From Halomonas urmiana (GTDB taxonomy: Bacteria; Pseudomonadota; Gammaproteobacteria; Pseudomonadales; Halomonadaceae): a stretch of 64,000 bases of DNA. How positions within the stretch are numbered: the stretch's first letter is position 1; each line of letters opens with the position of its first letter. Shown here in pieces: positions 37,642 to 47,041 of this stretch. The stretch spans positions 62,001-126,000 of the forward strand of contig NZ_VBUI01000004.1 of NCBI RefSeq assembly GCF_005780185.1, in the 5' to 3' direction. The notes under the pieces are model-generated. The model did no database searches. It saw nothing but the letters and a program-made list of their open reading frames with translations, and had not been told where the DNA came from. The position numbers were made by a program, and so were the translations under genes.

Positions 37642-38087
37642 GGTGTCGGCAGGTCGATGGAGTCGAAGGAGGTCGCCAGGCGCCGGTCCGCGCCGACGAG
37701 CAGGTCACGAGCGATCGCGGCGTGCAGCGAGGCGGCGTCCTGGTGGTCGAGGCCCACCAGGCCGTAACGCGCGAGCTCCCGGATGCGGCCACGGCCCACT
37801 CGCAACAGCTCCACGGCCCGGGAGAGAGCCGGCTGATCCTCTCGGAAGCGGATGCGGTAGCGCTGCAGCTGGGTCTCGAGGAGCGCGGCGTCCTCGACGA
37901 CCAGGTGGCGCGCGGCGACCTCGGCACGCAACCGGTCGATGTCGGCCAGGCGGGCGCGGCGCTCGCCGCCGCTGTAGGCCGGCCAGTCGCGGATTTCGCT
38001 GTCGGTGCGCTGACAACCGCGACACACCCGGTCTCCCAGGGTGGTCGAACAGACACCGACGCAGGGCGAGACGATGCGCTCTCCCAT
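37638..38087 (-). CDS. DUF1289 family cysteine-motif protein
   Basis: The N-terminal ~40 residues carry the DUF1289 signature SPCVGVCS...CRGCQRTDSEIRDW, a four-cysteine motif that may bind a metal. The rest (to 149 residues) is an Arg-rich helical region not typical of the shortest members. The start ATG 38087 has GGGAGG six bases upstream. It is translationally coupled to miaE. The function is unknown. Confidence 0.82.
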   Translation of the reverse strand: MGERIVSPCVGVCSTTLGDRVCRGCQRTDSEIRDWPAYSGGERRARLADIDRLRAEVAARHLVVEDAALLETQLQRYRIRFREDQPALSRAVELLRVGRGRIRELARYGLVGLDHQDAASLHAAIARDLLVGADRRLATSFDSIDLPTP

Positions 38088-38219
38088 GTGACCTCCCGTT
38101 GATGTTCAGGTGTATTGGCAAACGTTCATGGTACCGTGCAGGACAGCGCTCTGGCATCCCGAAGTTGTCCCCGTCTTCCACCGCCGACCAAAGTTCAAGG
38201 CCTCCGCCACGGGCTCAAC

Positions 38220-38248
38220 TTAACATTGTCGACAGTTTCCTCTAGAAT
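38220..38248 (+). promoter_or_regulatory. Strong sigma70 promoter of acnB with internal palindrome
   Basis: TTAACA (38220-38225) and TAGAAT (38243-38248) are 17 bp apart, the best promoter match in the window. Between them lies TGTCGACA (38227-38234), a perfect palindrome of the kind bound by FCD-type GntR repressors; whether it is an operator is untested. Confidence 0.7.
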
Positions 38249-38278
38249 CGCGGCACCGCTGACACCCTGGCCGATCGG

Positions 38279-38346
38279 GCGGGTCTGCCGGACCCGCTTG
38301 CATGCCGAAGCGTGCCATTCGTCGAGGTCTCGACGAGCATCGCCGG
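38279..38346 (+). other. Structured acnB 5' leader
   Basis: The ~125-nt leader between the promoter and the GTG start can fold two stems: GCGGGTC with GACCCGC (38279-38297, 7 bp, 5-base loop) and TCGTCGAG with CTCGACGA (38329-38346, about 6 bp closing a 4-base loop). No known riboswitch is recognised. Post-transcriptional control of acnB is known in enterobacteria, which makes the leader worth noting. Confidence 0.4.
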
Positions 38347-38378
38347 CCTTGGCCACCACCACCGATGAGGGTCCCAAC

Positions 38379-40982
38379 GTGCTTGAAGCCTATCGCCAAC
38401 ATGTCGAGGAGCGCGCCGCCGACGGCGTGCCGCCGAAGCCGCTGAACGCCGAGCAAGTCGCCGCACTGGTCGAGCTGCTGAAGAATCCGCCGGCCGGCGA
38501 GGAGGAGTTCATCCTCGACCTGCTCACCAATCGCGTTCCGCCCGGCGTCGATGAGGCTGCCTACGTCAAGGCCGGCTTCCTCACCGCCATCGCCAAGGGC
38601 GAGGACGAGTCGCCGCTGATCGACCGCGTCCATGCGGTCAAGCTGCTGGGCACCATGCAGGGTGGCTACAACATCGTCTCGCTGGTCGAGCTGCTGGACG
38701 ATGCCGACCTGGCCAAGGAAGTCGGCGAGCAGCTCAAGCACACCCTGCTGATGTTCGATGCCTTCCACGACGTAGAAGAGCGCGCCCGCGCGGGCAACGC
38801 CGTGGCCAAGGACGTCATCCAGTCCTGGGCCGAGGCCGAGTGGTTCCTCTCCAAGCCGGCGCTGGACGAGAAGATCACCCTCAGCGTCTTCAAGGTGCCG
38901 GGCGAGACCAACACCGACGACCTCTCCCCGGCCCCGGATGCCTGGTCACGCCCGGACATCCCGCTGCATGCCAACGCCATGCTCAAGAACGAGCGCGACG
39001 GCATCGAGCCGGTGGTGCCCGGCACCACCGGCCCGCTCAAGCAGATCGAGGAAGTCTCGGCCAAGGGCTTCCCGGTCGCCTACGTGGGCGACGTGGTCGG
39101 CACCGGCTCCTCGCGCAAATCCGCGACCAACTCCGTGCTGTGGTTCTTCGGTGACGACATCTCCAACGTGCCGAACAAGCGCGCCGGTGGCTTCTGCTTC
39201 GGCGGCAAGATCGCCCCGATCTTCTTCAACACCATGGAAGATTCCGGCGCCCTGCCCGTCGAGATGGACGTCGAGAAGCTCGAGATGGGCGACGTGATCG
39301 ATGTCTACCCGTACGCAGGCAAGGTGTGCAAGCACGGCACCGACGAGGTGCTCACCACCTTCGAGCTCAAGACCCAGCTGATTCTCGACGAGGTGCGTGC
39401 TGGCGGGCGCATCCCGCTGATCATCGGCCGCGGCCTGACCACCAAGGCGCGCGAGTCCCTGGGCCTGGCGCCCTCCGACGTCTTCCGTCTGCCCGAGCAG
39501 CCGGCCGATACCGGCAAGGGCTTCACCCTGGCACAGAAGATGGTCGGCAAGGCCTGCGGCATGGACGGCGTGCGTCCCGGCATGTACTGCGAGCCGAAGA
39601 TGACCACCGTCGGTTCCCAGGACACCACCGGCCCGATGACCCGCGACGAGCTCAAGGACCTGGCCTGCCTGGGCTTCCAGGCCGACCTGGTGATGCAGTC
39701 GTTCTGCCACACCGCGGCCTACCCGAAGCCGGTCGACGTGGACACCCACCACACCCTGCCCGACTTCATCATGAACCGCGGCGGCGTCTCGCTGCGCCCG
39801 GGCGACGGCATCATCCACAGCTGGCTCAACCGCATGCTGCTGCCCGACACCGTCGGCACCGGCGGCGACTCCCACACCCGCTTCCCGCTGGGCATCTCCT
39901 TCCCGGCAGGCTCTGGCCTGGTCGCCTTCGCCGCCGCCACCGGCGTGATGCCGCTGGACATGCCGGAGTCGGTGCTGGTGCGCTTCAAGGGCGAGCGCCA
40001 GCCCGGCGTCACCCTGCGCGACCTGGTCCACGCTATCCCCTACTACGCCATCCAGCAGGGCCTGCTGACCGTCGAGAAGTCGGGCAAGAAGAACGCCTTC
40101 TCCGGCCGCGTGCTGGAGATCGAAGGCCTCGAGGACCTCACCGTCGAGCAGGCCTTCGAGCTCTCCGACGCTTCCGCCGAGCGCTCCGCCGCGGGCTGCA
40201 CCATCACCCTGGGCGATGACTCCGTCGCCGAGTACCTAAAGTCCAACATCACTCTGCTCAAGTGGATGATCGCCAACGGCTACGGCGACCGCCGCACCAT
40301 CGAGCGTCGCATCCAGGGCATGGAGGAGTGGCTGGCCAACCCGAGCATGATGCGCGCCGACAAGGACGCCGAGTACGCCGAGGTCATCGAGATCGACCTG
40401 GAGCAGCTCAAGGAGCCGGTGCTGTGCGCCCCCAACGATCCGGACGATGCCCGCCTGCTCTCCGAGGTCGCCGGCGAGAAGATCGACGAGGTCTTCATCG
40501 GCTCGTGCATGACCAACATCGGCCACTTCCGTGCCGCCGGCAAGCTGCTCGAGAAACAGCCCGCCGGGAGCCTTAAGACCAAGCTGTGGCTGGCGCCGCC
40601 GACCAAGATGGACCAGCATCAGCTGACCGAGGAAGGCTACTACGGCATCTACGGTCGCGCCGGTGCGCGCATGGAGATGCCGGGCTGCTCGCTGTGCATG
40701 GGTAACCAGGCCCGCGTGGCCGCCAAGAGCACCGTGGTCTCCACCTCGACCCGCAACTTCCCCAACCGCCTGGGCGACGGCGCCAACGTCTACCTGGCGT
40801 CCGCCGAGCTCGCGGCCGTGGCCGCGGTCGAGGGTCGCCTGCCCAGCGTCGACGAGTATCGCCGCTACATGAGCGAGTTCGATGCCATGGCCGGCGAGAT
40901 CTATCGCTACATGAACTTCCACGAGATCGAGGAGTATCAGAACGCGGCATCCAATGTGATTCCGGTCGCCCAGGAAGCCTGA
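38379..40982 (+). CDS. acnB: Bifunctional aconitate hydratase 2 / 2-methylisocitrate dehydratase
   Basis: AcnB interconverts citrate and isocitrate in the TCA cycle and dehydrates 2-methylcitrate-derived substrate. It has an N-terminal HEAT-like domain (about 1-160), a swivel domain (160-380) and the large catalytic region. The 4Fe-4S cysteines are in [12 protein letters not shown] and [12 protein letters not shown] near residues 710-775. The GTG at 38379 opens [13 protein letters not shown], the conserved AcnB N-terminus, giving 867 residues (E. coli 865). The in-frame region upstream to 38115 contains the promoter and was excluded. Confidence 0.95.
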   Translation: MLEAYRQHVEERAADGVPPKPLNAEQVAALVELLKNPPAGEEEFILDLLTNRVPPGVDEAAYVKAGFLTAIAKGEDESPLIDRVHAVKLLGTMQGGYNIVSLVELLDDADLAKEVGEQLKHTLLMFDAFHDVEERARAGNAVAKDVIQSWAEAEWFLSKPALDEKITLSVFKVPGETNTDDLSPAPDAWSRPDIPLHANAMLKNERDGIEPVVPGTTGPLKQIEEVSAKGFPVAYVGDVVGTGSSRKSATNSVLWFFGDDISNVPNKRAGGFCFGGKIAPIFFNTMEDSGALPVEMDVEKLEMGDVIDVYPYAGKVCKHGTDEVLTTFELKTQLILDEVRAGGRIPLIIGRGLTTKARESLGLAPSDVFRLPEQPADTGKGFTLAQKMVGKACGMDGVRPGMYCEPKMTTVGSQDTTGPMTRDELKDLACLGFQADLVMQSFCHTAAYPKPVDVDTHHTLPDFIMNRGGVSLRPGDGIIHSWLNRMLLPDTVGTGGDSHTRFPLGISFPAGSGLVAFAAATGVMPLDMPESVLVRFKGERQPGVTLRDLVHAIPYYAIQQGLLTVEKSGKKNAFSGRVLEIEGLEDLTVEQAFELSDASAERSAAGCTITLGDDSVAEYLKSNITLLKWMIANGYGDRRTIERRIQGMEEWLANPSMMRADKDAEYAEVIEIDLEQLKEPVLCAPNDPDDARLLSEVAGEKIDEVFIGSCMTNIGHFRAAGKLLEKQPAGSLKTKLWLAPPTKMDQHQLTEEGYYGIYGRAGARMEMPGCSLCMGNQARVAAKSTVVSTSTRNFPNRLGDGANVYLASAELAAVAAVEGRLPSVDEYRRYMSEFDAMAGEIYRYMNFHEIEEYQNAASNVIPVAQEA

Positions 40983-41019
40983 TACCCTGACTGTCGACTC
41001 CGATGCTCGCAACATCGAA

Positions 41020-41080
41020 GGCCACCGTTCGCGGTGGCCGGAGCCGATGACCGAAGCGCCCCTCACGGGGCGCTTTTTTT
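41020..41080 (+). terminator. Tandem hairpins ending acnB, second one rho-independent
   Basis: The first hairpin is GGCCACCG-TTCG-CGGTGGCC (41020-41039), an 8-bp stem closed by a C(UUCG)G tetraloop. The second is AAGCGCCCC/GGGGCGCTT (41054-41075) with a TCAC loop and seven Ts, a classic intrinsic terminator. Confidence 0.85.
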
Positions 41081-41216
41081 GGCTCTTTATCGGCTCTTGT
41101 TGCCGCTTCACCGCCCACCGGACGATGTCTGCCACCAAAGGGGACCTGTCGTTATGTCCCGCGCATGACATCATCGATCACTCTCGATATCAGGACCGAC
41201 CTCAGGAGCCATCACC

Positions 41217-41705
41217 GTGAGCCATATCGTTACCCCGGATATTTGCGACGCCTACCCCGACGTGCGGGTGCTCGAGCCGACGTTCGTCAACGTCGGCGGC
41301 CTGGAGGCCTTCTGCGGCCCGATCCGTACCGTCAAGTGCTTCGAGGACAACTCCCTGGTCAAGCAGGCCGTGGCCGAGCCCGGCGACGGCGCCGTGCTGG
41401 TGGTCGATGCCGGCGGTTCCACCCGCTGCGCCATGCTCGGCGACATGCTCGCCGAACAGGCCGCCGGGAACGGCTGGGCCGGCGTGGTGATGTACGGCTG
41501 CGTGCGCGACGTCGACGTGCTGGCCGAGACCGAGCTCGGCATCCAGGCGCTGGGCGCCCACCCGCGTAAGAGCGAGAAACGCGGCGAGGGGCAGCGCGAC
41601 CTGCCCGTGACCTTCGCCGGGGTGACCATGGCGCCCGGCCAGTGGCTCTACGCCGACAACAACGGCATCCTGATCGCCGACGAGCGGCTGGACCTGGAGC
41701 GCTGA
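41217..41705 (+). CDS. rraA: RraA family protein (RNase E inhibitor / HMG aldolase fold)
   Basis: The 162-residue trimer-forming protein matches Rra[11 protein letters not shown] opening, [14 protein letters not shown], then GG-S-T-R and CVRD spaced as in the aldolase branch. Members either bind RNase E and inhibit RNA decay or act as 4-hydroxy-4-methyl-2-oxoglutarate/oxaloacetate lyases; sequence alone does not decide. The GTG at 41217 has CAGGAG eight bases upstream. It is monocistronic, between two hairpins. Confidence 0.88.
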   Translation: MSHIVTPDICDAYPDVRVLEPTFVNVGGLEAFCGPIRTVKCFEDNSLVKQAVAEPGDGAVLVVDAGGSTRCAMLGDMLAEQAAGNGWAGVVMYGCVRDVDVLAETELGIQALGAHPRKSEKRGEGQRDLPVTFAGVTMAPGQWLYADNNGILIADERLDLER

Positions 41706-41723
41706 CGGTCGCCGCACCGCCAC

Positions 41724-41747
41724 GGCCCCGCGCGCGTCCGCGGGGCC
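41724..41747 (+). terminator. GC-rich hairpin after rraA
   Basis: GGCCCCGCG (41724-41732) pairs perfectly with CGCGGGGCC (41739-41747) around a 6-base loop, 19 bp after the stop codon. There is no T-run, so termination is only probable. Confidence 0.45.
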
Positions 41748-41832
41748 CGGGGGCACGATGCGCGCCCCTCCCCTTGCTCGTGAGGAAGGCGCGATGCCAC
41801 CCTGACGACATCGCAGTCACCCTGGCGCATCC

Positions 41833-43716
41833 ATGCTGGCCCTGTCACGACTGAGCGGCGACGTGCTGCGCACCCTGCGCGAGCACCTGCGCCCATTGAT
41901 CGCCTATCACCTCTTCTTCACCCTGCTGGCCTCGAGCCTGCTGCTGCCGGCCGTGGGTTGGACGCTATCGAGCCTGATCGGCCAGTTCGGCCGACCGGTG
42001 ATCACCAACGGCGAGCTGATCGCGCTGCTGATGAGCCCCGGGGGACTGCTGTGGCTGCTGGCCGCCGTCGGCCTGACGTTCCTGGTGCTCTACCTGCAGC
42101 AGTCCGGCATGATCCTGGTCGCGGTGCGCCCTCGCGACAACCATGTCCGCCTGGCCTTCGAGGCCCTCTGGGCCACGCTACACCGCTTGCCGGCCATCGT
42201 CGGCCTGGTCGTGGTGCAGGTCGGCGCCCAGCTGCTGCTGCTCATCCCCCTGGCCGTTGCCCTGGGCGGGCTGCACGATCTCTTCCTCGGGGATCTGGAC
42301 CCCTACTTCGTGCAGCGCGTGCGCCCCCCGGTCTTCTGGGCCTTCCTCGCCAGCGCCCTGATACCCGTGCTCACCTGGGCCCTGCTGGCGGGCGGCCTCT
42401 ACGTGCGCTGGCACCTGGCGCTGACGGTGCTGACCCTGGAGGCGCTGCCTCCCCGGGCGGCCCTCGCCCGCAGCATGCGGCTGACCCGGGGTCAGGGACG
42501 CCACATCGCCGCGGCGGTGCTGCTGTTGCTGCTCGGCATCGTCGGCCTGCCCCTGCTCGCCACCGCCCTGTTCGACCGGGTGGTCACGCCGCTGCTGTGG
42601 TGGCTACCCGAGCGCAACGCGGTGCTGATCCCGGCCATGCTCGCCTACCTCACCGCCTACCTGCTCATCACCCTGGCCATCGCCTTCGGCGGCATCGCCG
42701 CCAATGCCCTGCAGGCCACCTGCCTGTATCTGCGCCTGGCGCACCGCGAGCCACGCCCCGAGCCTCCCCCGGCCGGCAGCCATCCGCACCGCCTGGCCTG
42801 GGCCGTGGAGCTCGCCGTGGTGCTGTTCGCCATCGGCCAGGCCTGGCTGATCGTCAACCGCTTCGAGATCCGCGACGAGGTCGAGATCATCGCCCACCGC
42901 GGCAGCTCGCTGAAGGCGCCGGAGAACACCCTGGCGGCGCTGGACCAGGCCATCGACGACGGCGCCGACGGCATCGAGATCGACGTGCGCCTGACCGCCG
43001 ACGACCGCGTCGTGCTCTATCACGACGCGAGCCTCGAGCGGCTGACCGGCGACGACCGGCGAGTCGGCACGCTGCCGCGGGCGTCCCTCGACGCCTTCGA
43101 CGTCGGCAGCTGGTTCGGCGACCCCTTCATCGGCGAACGGATTCCGGGGCTGGACGAGGCGCTGGCGACGGTGCGGGGACGCGCCTGGCTGATGATCGAA
43201 CTCAAGCCCGACCCCGGACGCGAGCTCGACCTGCTCGAGGCGGTGCTCGACGAGTTGCAGCGAGAAGGGACACATCGCCGGGCCTGCCGAGCGCGCGCCG
43301 AGGACCGGATCACCGCCCTGGCCTGTGCCAATCCCGACATCATGGGAGAGATGCGCGTGGCCACCCGTTCGCCCTGGCTACTGCGTGAGGTGGCACGACG
43401 CGAGCCTCGCCTGGGCACCACCCTGCTGGCCCAGCTGGTGCTGTCGGGCAGCCTGGAGCGTCGTGGCTTCGATGCCCTGGCACTTCGCCACAACCGCATC
43501 GACGAGGAGGAGATCCGCCTGGCCGGGCACTACGACTACGCACTGCTCGCCTGGACCCTCAATGAGCGCAACGCGATGTCGCGACTGATCGACCTGGGAG
43601 TGGACGGCATCATCACCGACCGCCCGGCCCTGCTGGCTGAGCTGATCGCCGAGCGTCGACGCCTGGGGGACGGCGCCCTGCTGCTGGTCAAGCTGCGCAA
43701 CTGGCTGCGAGGCTAG
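41833..43716 (+). CDS. Membrane-anchored glycerophosphodiester phosphodiesterase
   Basis: The 627-residue protein joins an N-terminal membrane domain of about seven helices (residues ~20-340, the glycerophosphoryl-diester-phosphodiesterase membrane domain seen also in Firmicutes) to a cytoplasmic or periplasmic GDPD TIM barrel (~352-610). Catalytic motifs are intact: AHRGSSLKAPENT with the first histidine/arginine, then EIDVRLTADDRVVLYHD with metal acids and the second histidine. It would release glycerol-3-phosphate from glycerophosphodiesters, possibly in lipid turnover. The ribosome site is weak. It stands alone, convergent with ggt. Confidence 0.87.
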   Translation: MLALSRLSGDVLRTLREHLRPLIAYHLFFTLLASSLLLPAVGWTLSSLIGQFGRPVITNGELIALLMSPGGLLWLLAAVGLTFLVLYLQQSGMILVAVRPRDNHVRLAFEALWATLHRLPAIVGLVVVQVGAQLLLLIPLAVALGGLHDLFLGDLDPYFVQRVRPPVFWAFLASALIPVLTWALLAGGLYVRWHLALTVLTLEALPPRAALARSMRLTRGQGRHIAAAVLLLLLGIVGLPLLATALFDRVVTPLLWWLPERNAVLIPAMLAYLTAYLLITLAIAFGGIAANALQATCLYLRLAHREPRPEPPPAGSHPHRLAWAVELAVVLFAIGQAWLIVNRFEIRDEVEIIAHRGSSLKAPENTLAALDQAIDDGADGIEIDVRLTADDRVVLYHDASLERLTGDDRRVGTLPRASLDAFDVGSWFGDPFIGERIPGLDEALATVRGRAWLMIELKPDPGRELDLLEAVLDELQREGTHRRACRARAEDRITALACANPDIMGEMRVATRSPWLLREVARREPRLGTTLLAQLVLSGSLERRGFDALALRHNRIDEEEIRLAGHYDYALLAWTLNERNAMSRLIDLGVDGIITDRPALLAELIAERRRLGDGALLLVKLRNWLRG

Positions 43717-43749
43717 CGGGCCCGGAGCATCGTCGAGGCGGGCGGCTCC

Positions 43750-45576
43750 TCACTCTCCCCGCACGACGCCCTCGCGGCGTGGGTCGGTGGCTCCGACGAG
43801 GCCCTCCTCGGTGCGTCGGATCGCCTGCAGGCCGCCGGCCGCATCTCGCTCCTCCACCTCGTGACCGAGCTCGCGCAGCGCCTGCAGGGTGGCGGGTGGA
43901 AAACGGTCGGCCTCCAGAAAGACCGCTCCGCCCGTCGTGGTGACATGGGGCAAGTCCAGTGCTTGCTGGACGCCCAGGCTCCAGTCGAGCATCGCCACCA
44001 GTGAGCGGGCGGTGTCGTGGATGATGGCCGCGCCCCCTCGCGATCCGAGGCTCGCCACCAGTGCATCGCTGTCGCGCTCGACGACCAGCGTCGGGGTCAT
44101 GCTGGAGCGCGGGCGCTTGCCGGGCTCCACCCGATTGGCGATGGGCGTGCCCTGATCGTCCGTGGGCGTGAAGGAAAAGTCGGTCAGCGCGTTGTTGAGC
44201 AGGAAGCCACCCGGCATGCCGGTGCCCCCGTTGGAGAGGATGCGCGCGCCGAAGGCCTGCCCGAGGGAACTGGTCATGGCCAGCGCGTTACCGTGCTCAT
44301 CGACGATGCTGATGTGGCTGGTGCCCGCTTCCGGCTGCATCGGCTGCACGGCCCAGGCGGTGGCCACGACGCCCGGGTTGCCCGGGCTCGCGCCGCCGCT
44401 GCCCAGGCTGTGCGTCGCCTCGATCAGGGCGGCGCGCTCGGCCAGGTAGTCGGGGGCGATCATCAGCGACCAGTCCCCCCCGGGCGCCTCGACGAAGGCC
44501 GGATCGGCGATATAGCGCCCGCGGTCGGCGAAGGCCAGCCGCGAGGCCTCGAGGAAACGATGCAGCCACTCGACGCCGGGAAGCTCGTCCTCCAGGCCGG
44601 CCTTCGAGGGCGGCAGCTGCGCCAGGATGCCGAGGATCTGCATCACGGTCAGGTGCCCCGAGGCGGGCGGCGGGAAGCCGCAGACGCGATAGTCCTGCCA
44701 GTCGCTGCAGAGCGGCTCGCGCTCCTTCGCCGTGTAGGTGGCGAGATCCTCGAGGCGCAGGCTGCCGGGGATGGCGGGATGATGCTGCACCCGCCCCACG
44801 ATGTCCTCGGCGACCTCCCCGGTGTGCAACACCGAGCTGTCCTGCTCGGCGACTCGCTGGAGGATAACGGCCAGCGCCGGGTTCTTGAGCCTGTGCCCTT
44901 CCGGCAGGGGCTCCCCCTGCTCGGTGAAGAAGAAGCCCGAGGCCTGGGCGTCGTCACGCAGGGTCTCGGTGTCGGCCAGGCTCGCGTGCAGCCCGGCACC
45001 AACCGGAAACCCATCGTCGGCCAGGGTGATGGCCGGCTCGAAGAGCACGGCCCAGGGCAGTCGCCCGTGCTCGCCGTGGGCCGTCTCCAGCATGCGCAGG
45101 GTGCCGGGCACGCCGACCGAGCGGCCGCTGGCCACGGCCTTCATGAACGCTAGAGGCTCGCCCTCCTGATCCAGGAAGAGCCCTTCCTTGGCCGAGGAGG
45201 GGGCGGTCTCGCGCCCGTCGTACGCCCTGACCTCCTCGCCGTCGTGATGCATCAGGAAGGAACCGCCGCCGATGCCGCTGGACTGGGGCTCGACCAGGGT
45301 GAGCACCATCTGCACGGCGATGGCGGCATCGATGGCCGAGCCTCCCGCCGCGAGGATCTGATAGCCGGCGTCGGTGGCCAGGGGATGCGCCGTGGTCACC
45401 GCGAAGCGCTGGAAGGGACCGACGGGTGCCTTCTCGCTCTCGGCTCCCGCCGGCGGCGTGGCGTCGGGGCGCTGGTACTGGAACGCCGTCTCGGCTCGCA
45501 CCGTCGGCACCAGCAGCAGCGTGAAGAGGGTCAGTAGCAGCATCGCCGCACACAAACGGACGATAGGGATGACCAT
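43750..45576 (-). CDS. ggt: Gamma-glutamyltransferase
   Basis: This periplasmic, self-cleaving N-terminal nucleophile hydrolase degrades glutathione and transfers gamma-glutamyl groups. A signal peptide covers residues 1-28 (cleavage after VRA). The nucleophile is T419 in AGTSHISIVDEHGN, which becomes the first residue of the small subunit. Upstream GIGGGSF and downstream GGTGMPGGFLLNN and SLGSRGG motifs are present. The length of 608 is slightly above E. coli Ggt (580). The start has AAGGAG upstream. It may recycle glutathione exported by CydDC; that is inference. Confidence 0.92.
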   Translation of the reverse strand: MVIPIVRLCAAMLLLTLFTLLLVPTVRAETAFQYQRPDATPPAGAESEKAPVGPFQRFAVTTAHPLATDAGYQILAAGGSAIDAAIAVQMVLTLVEPQSSGIGGGSFLMHHDGEEVRAYDGRETAPSSAKEGLFLDQEGEPLAFMKAVASGRSVGVPGTLRMLETAHGEHGRLPWAVLFEPAITLADDGFPVGAGLHASLADTETLRDDAQASGFFFTEQGEPLPEGHRLKNPALAVILQRVAEQDSSVLHTGEVAEDIVGRVQHHPAIPGSLRLEDLATYTAKEREPLCSDWQDYRVCGFPPPASGHLTVMQILGILAQLPPSKAGLEDELPGVEWLHRFLEASRLAFADRGRYIADPAFVEAPGGDWSLMIAPDYLAERAALIEATHSLGSGGASPGNPGVVATAWAVQPMQPEAGTSHISIVDEHGNALAMTSSLGQAFGARILSNGGTGMPGGFLLNNALTDFSFTPTDDQGTPIANRVEPGKRPRSSMTPTLVVERDSDALVASLGSRGGAAIIHDTARSLVAMLDWSLGVQQALDLPHVTTTGGAVFLEADRFPPATLQALRELGHEVEERDAAGGLQAIRRTEEGLVGATDPRREGVVRGE

Positions 45577-45645
45577 GGTCGTGGCTCCTTGTCTCGACTC
45601 GGGGCCATGACAGCATAGGTGAGACCGGCTCGCGCGTCGCGACGC

Positions 45646-46173
45646 CTAGCGGCGACAGCGCCAAGCCGCCAGCAGGCTCACGGCGGCCAGGGCCAGCAGT
45701 ACGGCGGCGGTCCAGCCAAGGCCCTCGACGAGGCGGTGAAACTCCCCGGGGACCTCGTGGGGGCGAAAGGCCATGCCGTACTCGGCCAGGCGGCTCCCGC
45801 CATAGAGCAGCAGGGCCAGCAGGCCCAGCGGCAGCGACGAGCGCCGCCGGGCCAGCCAGCAGGTCAGGCGCCAGGGCTCCGAGGGGGGCTTGGTCCTGGC
45901 GGCCCGGCGGCTCCCCGTGGCCTTGGGGGGCGTCTTGGCGGAGGCTTTAGTCGAGGCCTTAGGAGGCGGTGCGGCCTTGGGCCGGTTCGGTGCCCGGCAC
46001 GCCTTCTGCCGGGACGCCGAGCCGCCCCCGCCGGGCAGCCGGCGACCCAGCCAGCGCCCTATGCCGATCATGCCCCAGCCCAGGGTAAAGCAGACGGAGA
46101 GCGCCAGCGCCCCCATCACCAGCAAGTATGTCATCCCGATCGATTCCCGCGTCGCCTGTTCAGGGGACGCCAT
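45646..46173 (-). CDS. Small membrane protein with Lys/Ala/Pro-rich linker
   Basis: The family is not recognised. From the ATG at 46173 it has 175 residues: a first helix (~15-38), a basic low-complexity linker of Lys/Ala/Pro/Thr (~55-100) resembling histone-like tails, then two further helices (~112-130 and ~150-170). Starts at 46233 (GTG) or 46134 (ATG) are also possible and none has a good ribosome site. It lies 70 bp after the universal stress gene on the same strand and may be the last member of that operon. Confidence 0.55.
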   Translation of the reverse strand: MASPEQATRESIGMTYLLVMGALALSVCFTLGWGMIGIGRWLGRRLPGGGGSASRQKACRAPNRPKAAPPPKASTKASAKTPPKATGSRRAARTKPPSEPWRLTCWLARRRSSLPLGLLALLLYGGSRLAEYGMAFRPHEVPGEFHRLVEGLGWTAAVLLALAAVSLLAAWRCRR

Positions 46174-46243
46174 CTTGCCAAATTCTCGCCGCCCTGTGGG
46201 GAGGTATCGTCCGGGTCGATCGCCGAGGGCCACGCAGCGTCGC

Positions 46244-47041
46244 TCAGGGCACGACGATCACGGGGATCGGCAGCCGCGCCAGCAGGTCGGGGTCCTGCTC
46301 GGCCAGCCGCGCGAGCCGAGGGCGGTGCAGCAGCAGCGCGCCGCTGGTCGCCCGCCGGAGCCGGTGCTCGAGATCCCGCGCATCGCTCGCCTCCAGGACC
46401 TCCTCACCCTCGAACAGCCGAGCCAGGGCCTCGGGAACCTCTAGGGGAGCGTGCTGCTGGGCGTCCGGCTCGGCCAGGGTGCGCAGGGGCCCACGAGCCA
46501 GCGGCAAGCGCTCGTCCCAGATGATCACCGTGCAGGGTGCCTCGAGCATCAGGGCGCGGCTGGTGGAGCCCAGGCGCACGCCCCAGTGCCCCGAGAAGCC
46601 GGCCTTGCCCAGCATCAGCACGTCCCCTGGCCCGGCCAGGGCCTGCGCCTCGCTGACGATCCTGCCGCGACTGACCCTGAGTTCGTGGCGCAGCTCCCGC
46701 CCGGCCACCGCGGCCTCCAGCGCCTCGGTCACACGGCGAGCCTGACGCGCCTGGCCGGCCACGAGATCCTCGCGGGAGAGCCGGCGCACTCGCCCGGAGA
46801 CCGCGCCAATCTCGCAGGCAAAGGGAAAGCCGGCGCTGCTCAGAAGCTCCTGGTCCTCGACGAACAGCGCCACCAGCTCGGCGTGGCGCGCCGCCGCGAG
46901 ATCCACCGCGGCGGCGAGCGCGGACAGGCTGTGGCGCGAGGCATCGAGCAGGGTCAGTACCCGCACGACCCTGACGTCCTTGCCGGCCACCCTGGCGCCC
47001 GGATCGCCACCGAGGGGCGGTTCCGCCTGGTCAGGATGCAT
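46244..47041 (-). CDS. Universal stress protein (UspA family)
   Basis: The 265-residue protein begins its Usp fold at RVLTLLDASRHSLSALAAAVDLAA (~residue 27). The nucleotide-binding segment GKAG-x8-GSTSRALMLEAPCTVII lies near 150-175, close to the G-2x-G-9x-G(S/T) ATP motif. After it a ~90-residue C-terminal half looks like a shortened second Usp-like unit. The start overlaps the lon-like stop by 11 bp, so the two are coupled. It is probably a stress-responsive ATP-binding protein. Confidence 0.8.
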   Translation of the reverse strand: MHPDQAEPPLGGDPGARVAGKDVRVVRVLTLLDASRHSLSALAAAVDLAAARHAELVALFVEDQELLSSAGFPFACEIGAVSGRVRRLSREDLVAGQARQARRVTEALEAAVAGRELRHELRVSRGRIVSEAQALAGPGDVLMLGKAGFSGHWGVRLGSTSRALMLEAPCTVIIWDERLPLARGPLRTLAEPDAQQHAPLEVPEALARLFEGEEVLEASDARDLEHRLRRATSGALLLHRPRLARLAEQDPDLLARLPIPVIVVP

